The notes under the pieces: model-generated | What the model was told of the DNA's origin: nothing | Databases searched by the model: none | What the model saw: the letters and a program-made list of their open reading frames with translations, nothing else | NCBI GenBank assembly: GCA_934202525.1 | Contig: CAKPYB010000026.1 | Location: 1 to 46,202, forward strand | Origin: an uncultured Prevotella sp. | GTDB lineage: Bacteria; Bacteroidota; Bacteroidia; Bacteroidales; Bacteroidaceae | Direction: 5' to 3' | DNA: 46,202 nucleotides | Position numbers and translations under genes: made by a program | In this document: piece after piece, positions 40,797 through 46,202 of the stretch | Numbering within the stretch: position 1 is the stretch's first letter | How the letters are laid out: each line of letters opens with the position of its first letter

Positions 40797-40844
40797 ACTG
40801 GGAGGTCAGGTTTGTTACCTGCCCAATAGCAAGAATGCCCTATA
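40797..40844 (+). repeat. 48-bp direct repeat, second copy
   Basis: Second copy of the 40581-40628 sequence, 216 bp away. The orphan promoter and palindrome lie between the two copies. Confidence 0.9.
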
Positions 40845-40899
40845 CAAACAATATATCCCTTGGCTCTGTTCGGGATAAGAAATGTTGTCATGTATTGGA

Positions 40900-40975
40900 G
40901 ATCTTTGTTTCTCAAACATCCTATCAAAATCCGATTGGTATAAATACTATTGCCATCGTTTCTTCTTGGGAAAAT
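40900..40975 (+). repeat. 76-bp direct repeat, right copy
   Basis: Three mismatches to 38601-38676. Together with the 48-bp copies, it suggests that 40540-40975 is scar sequence from lost or rearranged copies of the ATPase unit. Confidence 0.9.
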
Positions 40976-40987
40976 GTTTGAGAGAGA

Positions 40988-41040
40988 TAAAAAAAGGTGT
41001 ATCCCTTTGCCCATTGTGTTGAGCAATAAGGATACACCTT
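40988..41040 (-). terminator. Terminator of the second susCD operon
   Basis: AAGGTGTATCC (40994-41004) pairs with GGATACACCTT (41030-41040); on the minus strand a T7 run follows (40989-40995). Confidence 0.85.
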
Positions 41041-41068
41041 AATTATATATTCTTATGAGAGTAAGAGA

Positions 41069-42631
41069 TTACTCGCCATATTTGTCATTCTGCTTGATAT
41101 TAGGGTTTGCGTTGATTTCGCTCTGAGGAATAGCAGAGATTGCTTTGTAATAGTCACGATCGAAAGACATTTCCTCTGGGTTCAAAATCTGATGCCAACC
41201 TTGATCAGCCTCGCTTGTATAACGAACAATCTTCTCATTGCGACGGAGACAATCGAAGTAACGGTGGCCTTCACCAACCAACTCCTTACGACGCTCTATA
41301 GAGATTCGTTCTGCAGTGATGTTCTCTGCTGTTACAAGCTTAGATTCATCAGAGGTACGGTTCTCAATAATGGCATTGAGATACTCAGCTGCTTTTATTT
41401 TATTGCCAAGATTAAAAGCACACTCGGCAGCTGTTAAGTATACCTCAGAAAGACGCATCATAGGTACGTTAGAGTAACGTGGATCGCCATTTACTGCAGG
41501 AATCTTGTTCAACCAAACTTTGTTGTCTCCATAAACTTCCTGGTTATCTGGATTCAGAGATGCCAAGAATACGTTGTTACGAACATCCTTTGGATCAGAA
41601 GACAACATATCTACGAAACTCTTAGTAGCAACAACATCGCTATATCCTACATGGTCATCATTATCCTCGTTGTACAGATATCCAATACCATTTCGGTCAG
41701 TCCAGTCATTATTGTCATTAATCAGAATTTCAAAGATCATCTCATTTTCATGAGCAGCATTTGTTTTATACCAAGCTTTTGCATACTGGTCCTTTGTCCA
41801 CAACTGATATGGAGAGTTGTTGATGATATCCTCAGAAACATTCAGAGCCTTTTCCCATTCACCCATTGTCAGATAAACGCGAGCAAGGAGCGTCTTAGCT
41901 GCCCAAGCATTGATATAGCCCTGGTCTTTATCCTCTGTTAATGCATTAGAGTTGATGGCCGCAGTTAAATCTTTGAGAACTTGTTCATAGTTCTCTTTGA
42001 CCGTCAAACGTGGCAACTGGCAAGTTGCAATGTCTGCAGCAGCAACAACATTCTCTGTAAATGGAACACCCAATGATGCACCGTTGTCCTCAGTATATGT
42101 CTTTCCATAAATACGTGCCATGTCAAAGAGAGCCATTGCACGAAGAACCAAAGCTTGGCTCTTGTAATTTGCTATAGTTGCTGCTGCTTCGTCCTTATCT
42201 TCAAGTTGACCATCTGCTGCAGCGATGATGCGATTTGCACGTCCCATAACAATATAAGGTGACTGCCAAATTGCATTGCCAGAGAATCCTGTACCTGTAG
42301 TGTATTGCATGAGATAGTAGAATGAGGCACGGTTACTGTTAGTACCTGCCAATTCGTTACTCTGCATATCATCTGCATGAACATCACCATACAGGAACAT
42401 ACGGGCTCCATAATAATCAATCAAAGTGCTATTGCCCTTTAAACCAGCATACAAACCCGCAACAGCTGTTCCCATGTTGTCGCTATTTGTGATACCTTCA
42501 TGTTCCTCTACACCATCTGATGGTTCAAGGTCAAGCCAGTTGTTTACGCAGGAAGTCAGGACTGTTGCTGACAAAGTTGCGCAAAGTGTTGCTTTATATA
42601 TAAATTTAAATACTTTCATTTGTCTAATCAT
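41069..42631 (-). CDS. SusD/RagB family nutrient-binding lipoprotein
   Basis: 520 residues from ATG 42631; the ATG four codons later (MKVFKFIYKATLC) is equally plausible. The lipobox is VLTSC, followed by VNNWLDLEPSDGVEEHEGI, typical of SusD. TPR-like helices (KSQALVLRAMALFDMARIYGK) and the C-terminal RISIERRKELVGEGHRYFDCLRR motif confirm the family. It begins 6 nt after the susC stop and ends the operon, with a terminator following. No surface glycan-binding protein or hydrolase is attached, so the substrate cannot be guessed. Confidence 0.93.
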   Translation of the reverse strand: MIRQMKVFKFIYKATLCATLSATVLTSCVNNWLDLEPSDGVEEHEGITNSDNMGTAVAGLYAGLKGNSTLIDYYGARMFLYGDVHADDMQSNELAGTNSNRASFYYLMQYTTGTGFSGNAIWQSPYIVMGRANRIIAAADGQLEDKDEAAATIANYKSQALVLRAMALFDMARIYGKTYTEDNGASLGVPFTENVVAAADIATCQLPRLTVKENYEQVLKDLTAAINSNALTEDKDQGYINAWAAKTLLARVYLTMGEWEKALNVSEDIINNSPYQLWTKDQYAKAWYKTNAAHENEMIFEILINDNNDWTDRNGIGYLYNEDNDDHVGYSDVVATKSFVDMLSSDPKDVRNNVFLASLNPDNQEVYGDNKVWLNKIPAVNGDPRYSNVPMMRLSEVYLTAAECAFNLGNKIKAAEYLNAIIENRTSDESKLVTAENITAERISIERRKELVGEGHRYFDCLRRNEKIVRYTSEADQGWHQILNPEEMSFDRDYYKAISAIPQSEINANPNIKQNDKYGE

Positions 42632-42637
42632 TTTTGT

Positions 42638-45600
42638 TTAGAAACCGAGTTCAATACCGAATGTAAATGTTCTCAATGCTGGAGTCTCAAAAGTGCAAAG
42701 ACCATCAACAGGAACCTCTGGGTCTACAGTGAGATCTTTTGATTTCCAAGTCAGCAGGTTAGATGCTGCAAAGTATGCACGTGCCTTGCTAAGACCCAAT
42801 TGTGAGATGAAACTCTTAGGAGCATTGAAACCAATAGACAAACTCTTGACACGCAAGTAGTCTGTAGACATCATCCAACGTGAAGACATTGTTGTGGAAG
42901 AACCATACTGGAACTTAGGCAATTTTGCATTGTCGCCTGGCTTCTGCCACATATCCTCAATCTTATAGTAAGCAGGTACTGCACCATTATAGAGGAATGA
43001 ACCACCATTGGTATGCTGCCATGTTGCATAATCCATTGCGTCACCGCCCAGAGAGAATGTCAATGTCATACCAAAGTCGATAAACTTATAGCGCAAAGTA
43101 TTTGTCAAACCACCTTCAATAGCTGGGTCATGCTTGCCAACGATAGTCTTGTTAGCTTCAGCATACTTTGTTGTTGTCTCACCAGTACCATCATTCTTAT
43201 AGTACAATTCCTGACCAGTTTCAGGATCTACACCAGCATATTCGTATGTATAGTAAGAATAGTATGGCTCACCTTCCTTATGGATTAATATTCCACTGAT
43301 GATTTGATTCTGACCACCATAAAGCTTAGATACCTTGTTGCTATTATGAGCAAGGTTCAGAGTTGTAGTCCAACTGAAATCCTTTGTGTTGAAGTTATTT
43401 GATGTGATAGTAACTTCATAACCGGTATTCTTCAACTCACCAACATTCTGAGGAGAAGTGAGTGCATAACCTGGAGAAGAGAAATAGCCAGGTACTGCAG
43501 ATACTGGCAAATCGAAGATCAAATCACTTGTTGTACGAGTATAGTAATCAAATGTCAAAGACAGACGATTCCAGAAATTCAAGTCGAAACCGATATTCAA
43601 TGCCTTGTTCTTTTCCCACTTCAGGTTTACGTTTGCGATACCTGAGATAGCAGAACCATTAGTGCCATTATAGAAGAAGCCCCACTTATACCATGATTTG
43701 TAACCATAGTAAACAGATGGCTGAGTACCATTTACACCATAGGAAACACGAATCTTACCATCAGTCAATACATCTTTGATAGGATCCATGAATTTCTCAC
43801 TTGTGAATCTCCAAGAACCAGATAAAGACCAGAAGTCGCCCCATCTGTTTTCGCGAGCCAAGCGAGAACTACCATCACGACGGTAGCTAGCACCAAAGTA
43901 ATACTTGTCAGCATAATTATAATTAACACGACCTAAGAAGGATGTTAAACGATAACCCTGCTTGTCAGTCTGTGTAGAAGTCTCACTTGCATTTTCGAAT
44001 TCGTATTTATCACCTGTATAGTTATCACCACTGAGATATGTCTGTGTGTAGTGATAATCCTCTGTCTCAAAACCAAGTAAAGCATCTACGTTATGCTCGC
44101 CAAATGACTTGTTATATGAAGCCTGTGTCTGAGTATTCAATGTGTTGAATTCATTGATAATACGCTGAGCAGCACCACCTGGGGCACCATCATTAGAGAA
44201 GCGGTCCCAAAGAACAGTCTCTGTTGAGTTGATATAATCGTATGAAACCTTCTCGCTTATTTTCAAATTGTCCCAAACGTTATATGTCAACTGCATACTA
44301 TTCAAAGCACGATTGATGACGTTCTTGTCAGAACTATGTTCTTGCTCGTAAAGTGGGTTTACACCAAACATACCGCACTGTGTCAAGTTTCCTTCAGAAT
44401 CGTAAGGAACTGAAGATGGACTCTGGAAGAAAGCATAGTTTGCAATGGCACCAGAATATGATGTACCTTCATTTACCAAACTCTGGTTCATCTTAGAGAA
44501 CTGAGAATTTACTCGCAAATTGAATTTTCCAAAATCGTGACTTACACTAGCATTACCTGTGAAACGCTCTAACCCTTGTTTGTGCAAGATACCTTCCTGT
44601 TTCATGTATGAAACAGAAGAATAGAACTTTGTCTTTTCGCTACCACCAGATACACTTACCTGATAGTTTGAATGAGAACCTGTGCGGAACAATAAGTCTT
44701 TCCAGTCTGTATAGCCATTTTCTGGCTCTGCAGCGAAACGATCAATTCGACCATCCGCAAAAGTAGTTGCAGCAGCATCATCATAACCAGCATTTATTGC
44801 GTAATTTTTCAAACCGGTATAAAGCAATTCACGACGGTCAGCACCGCTCAACTGTGGGCGGTAGTCAATTGCCATGTTTGAGAAACCCCAATCGCTGCGG
44901 AATTCTACGTTTGTCTTGCCAGCCTTACCACTCTTTGTTGTAATGACAACCACACCATTGGCAGCACGAGAACCATAAAGTGAAGCAGCTGCAGCATCCT
45001 TAATAACAGTAATAGACTCGATATCGTTACTGTTCAGAGTTGCCAAGAGGCTTGTACCAGCATCGTTATAACCACTGCCTGGTTCTGAATTGAAAGCACT
45101 TGCATTACCTGCGTTCATTGGAGTACCGTCAATTACATACAATGGTTCATTTCCTGCGTTGATAGAACCCATACCACGTACACGGATGCTGCTAACAGCA
45201 CCAGGCGCACTTGATGAGCCTGATACAGAAACACCAGGAACACCACCAGAAAGTTTATCGGTAAGAGATACAACAGGGATATCTTCCAAGCCCTGAGTAT
45301 TCAATGTTGAAGCAGAACCTGTGAATGAAGACTTCTTAAAGTTACCATAACCTGTAACAACGACTTCGTCCAAAGTCTTATTGTCAGGATTCAAAACAAT
45401 CTTCATGTTAGAACCTGCCTTAACAGTTTGGGAATTCATACCAATATATGAAATCTCCAGTTTTGCTCCTTCTGGAGCAGTCAATGAGAAGTTACCTTCG
45501 ATGTCGGTAACCGCACCGGTCTTTGTACCCACTACTTTGATAGATGCACCAATGATTGGCTCACCATCCTCTGCAGAGGTTACTTTACCGGAAACTTGAG

Positions 45601-45667
45601 TTTGCGCCAACGCCATTCCTAAACTAAGGAAGAGGCAGGCAATAAACGTCATGAGTCTTTTTTCCAT
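42638..45667 (-). CDS. SusC/RagA TonB-linked outer-membrane transporter
   Basis: 1009 residues. After a signal peptide (MTFIACLFLSLGMALA), a carboxypeptidase-regulatory-like domain (QVSGKVTSAEDGEPIIGASI) is followed by the plug (DEVVVTGYGNFKKSSFTG, the SusC signature SSIRVRGMGSINAGNEPLYV-type segment, and KDAAAASLYGSRAANGVVVI) and a barrel ending in ELGF. Unlike the SusC at 22540-25962 it has no STN domain, so it is not expected to signal to a FecR protein. Its promoter lies about 210 nt upstream (45879-45910), leaving a long leader with several hairpins. Confidence 0.94.
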   Translation of the reverse strand: MEKRLMTFIACLFLSLGMALAQTQVSGKVTSAEDGEPIIGASIKVVGTKTGAVTDIEGNFSLTAPEGAKLEISYIGMNSQTVKAGSNMKIVLNPDNKTLDEVVVTGYGNFKKSSFTGSASTLNTQGLEDIPVVSLTDKLSGGVPGVSVSGSSSAPGAVSSIRVRGMGSINAGNEPLYVIDGTPMNAGNASAFNSEPGSGYNDAGTSLLATLNSNDIESITVIKDAAAASLYGSRAANGVVVITTKSGKAGKTNVEFRSDWGFSNMAIDYRPQLSGADRRELLYTGLKNYAINAGYDDAAATTFADGRIDRFAAEPENGYTDWKDLLFRTGSHSNYQVSVSGGSEKTKFYSSVSYMKQEGILHKQGLERFTGNASVSHDFGKFNLRVNSQFSKMNQSLVNEGTSYSGAIANYAFFQSPSSVPYDSEGNLTQCGMFGVNPLYEQEHSSDKNVINRALNSMQLTYNVWDNLKISEKVSYDYINSTETVLWDRFSNDGAPGGAAQRIINEFNTLNTQTQASYNKSFGEHNVDALLGFETEDYHYTQTYLSGDNYTGDKYEFENASETSTQTDKQGYRLTSFLGRVNYNYADKYYFGASYRRDGSSRLARENRWGDFWSLSGSWRFTSEKFMDPIKDVLTDGKIRVSYGVNGTQPSVYYGYKSWYKWGFFYNGTNGSAISGIANVNLKWEKNKALNIGFDLNFWNRLSLTFDYYTRTTSDLIFDLPVSAVPGYFSSPGYALTSPQNVGELKNTGYEVTITSNNFNTKDFSWTTTLNLAHNSNKVSKLYGGQNQIISGILIHKEGEPYYSYYTYEYAGVDPETGQELYYKNDGTGETTTKYAEANKTIVGKHDPAIEGGLTNTLRYKFIDFGMTLTFSLGGDAMDYATWQHTNGGSFLYNGAVPAYYKIEDMWQKPGDNAKLPKFQYGSSTTMSSRWMMSTDYLRVKSLSIGFNAPKSFISQLGLSKARAYFAASNLLTWKSKDLTVDPEVPVDGLCTFETPALRTFTFGIELGF

Positions 45668-45874
45668 AAATCTCTCTCGTTTAATTAATTAATAAATATA
45701 TAATGTTTTATATTTCTTTCTCACTACATATCCTCCCACCTTTTATTGAGCGTGGGGGCTCATTTCTCGTCTCCAACTCTTGCCCCGAACTGGTGGGGTG
45801 GGTATGTTGCCATACCTTATTATATATAGGGAAGTATCTCAAACTTCACTAAATTTTAATAATATTTTTAATCG
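45668..45874 (-). promoter_or_regulatory. Long structured 5' leader of the second susC
   Basis: On the minus strand, in order: GGTATG-GCAA-CATACC (6-bp stem, GNRA-type loop), CCCC-N8-GGGG, TGAGC-N6-GCTCA, and CCCAC-N12-GTGGG. The last two overlap and exclude each other. An open A/T-rich segment leads to the start codon. Confidence 0.55.
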
Positions 45875-45878
45875 GGTG

Positions 45879-45910
45879 CAAAAATAAGCATTTTTTAGGA
45901 AATCACCAAA
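45879..45910 (-). promoter_or_regulatory. Promoter of the second susCD operon
   Basis: TTTG (45907-45910), 20 bases, TATTTTTG (45879-45886) on the minus strand. A TTTTCTAGAAAA-like palindrome lies directly upstream. Confidence 0.7.
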
Positions 45911-45991
45911 CTTTTTTCTAGAAAAGTTGCACTTTACCCGACATTTTATTATAATTATACGGATTTTATGCGCTTTTGCTTATGAAAAACA

Positions 45992-46031
45992 AGAGAAAGC
46001 GGCAGTTTTGTCAAAAACTGCCGCTTTCTCT
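45992..46031. terminator. Strong hairpin near the right edge
   Basis: A perfect 18-bp inverted repeat (45992-46009 and 46014-46031, core AAAGCGGCAGTTTT) with a 4-nt loop. It is upstream of susC, so it probably ends a minus-strand gene lying beyond the window. Confidence 0.7.
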
Positions 46032-46060
46032 GATATACTAACTGAACTTTTGCCCCACAC

Positions 46061-46140
46061 GCCCTGAAGGGGCAGAAGCTCCTAGCCCAGGGCATCGCCC
46101 TGGGTTATTATGGATGCAAACCTGTCGCCCTGTAAGGTAG
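46061..46140. repeat. REP-like palindromic repeat
   Basis: GCCCTGAAGGGGC (46061-46073), then the perfect hairpin CCCAGGGC-ATC-GCCCTGGG (46086-46104), then GCCCTGTAAGG near 46126. This form of G/C-rich intergenic repeat is common in Bacteroidota. Nothing coding is visible from 46105 to the end. Confidence 0.65.
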
Positions 46141-46202
46141 GCTGTTCAAAATCCGAATCAAAATCTGGTATAAAAAATGGTGTTATATAGGTGTATTTAA
46201 GT

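Noticed and set aside
40751..41026. 91-codon minus-strand ORF in the repeat region
   Set aside because: It is made of the 48-bp and 76-bp repeats and runs from the susD terminator; no family resemblance.

Overview
The window looks like a chromosome segment of a Bacteroidota bacterium, most likely a Prevotella/Segatella copri-type gut or oral anaerobe. The reasons are two SusC/SusD outer-membrane import pairs, a Bacteroides-type ECF sigma/FecR pair, many promoters of the form TTTG-N20-TAnnTTTG, little use of Shine-Dalgarno sites, and a suf operon of the order usual in this group. The genus is an inference; no rRNA or marker phylogeny is available here.

Layout. 1-3867 (+): 3' end of sufB, a small secreted protein, sufC, sufD and sufS (iron-sulfur cluster assembly). 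3918-4526 (+): RNase HII. 4689-6263 (-): secreted GH28 pectinase. 6472-6556 (-): tRNA-Leu(CAA). 6786-7874 (+): GDP-mannose pyrophosphorylase. 7956-9011 (-): HIT protein and greA. 9200-12685 (-): Dna2-like nuclease-helicase. 12879-14168 (+): AAA/DUF4143 ATPase. 14300-27990 (-): a signalling and import locus made of an ECF sigma factor, FecR, STN-SusC, SusD, two surface lipoproteins and a secreted TldD-TldE-like double-length peptidase. 28159-30141 (+): guanine deaminase and xanthine permease. 30243-31229 (-): esterase/HAD fusion. 31416-32873 (-): second AAA ATPase, then a FecR remnant. 33277-33843 (+): xpt. 33895-35088 (-): SGNH esterase. 35140-38329: an accessory block bounded by 22-bp-period repeat arrays, holding a DUF2442 gene, a tightly packed operon ending in an AlbA_2/ATP-binding regulator with an 11-bp phase-variation-type repeat, and a candidate small RNA. 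38780-40537 (+): AAA-ATPase/PD-(D/E)XK gene flanked by direct repeats. 41069-45667 (-): second SusC/SusD pair with a long structured leader. 45992-46140: a terminator-like hairpin and a REP-like repeat.

How genes work together. sufBCDS build Fe-S clusters. guaD, the permease and xpt convert guanine to xanthine, import xanthine and turn it into XMP. The 14-28 kb locus resembles a polysaccharide-utilisation locus in layout but contains a secreted peptidase instead of glycosidases, so peptide or modified-peptide capture is a reasonable guess. The 35-41 kb stretch is the most accessory part: repeat arrays, a potentially phase-variable regulator, an orphan small-RNA candidate and repeat-flanked ATPase sequences.
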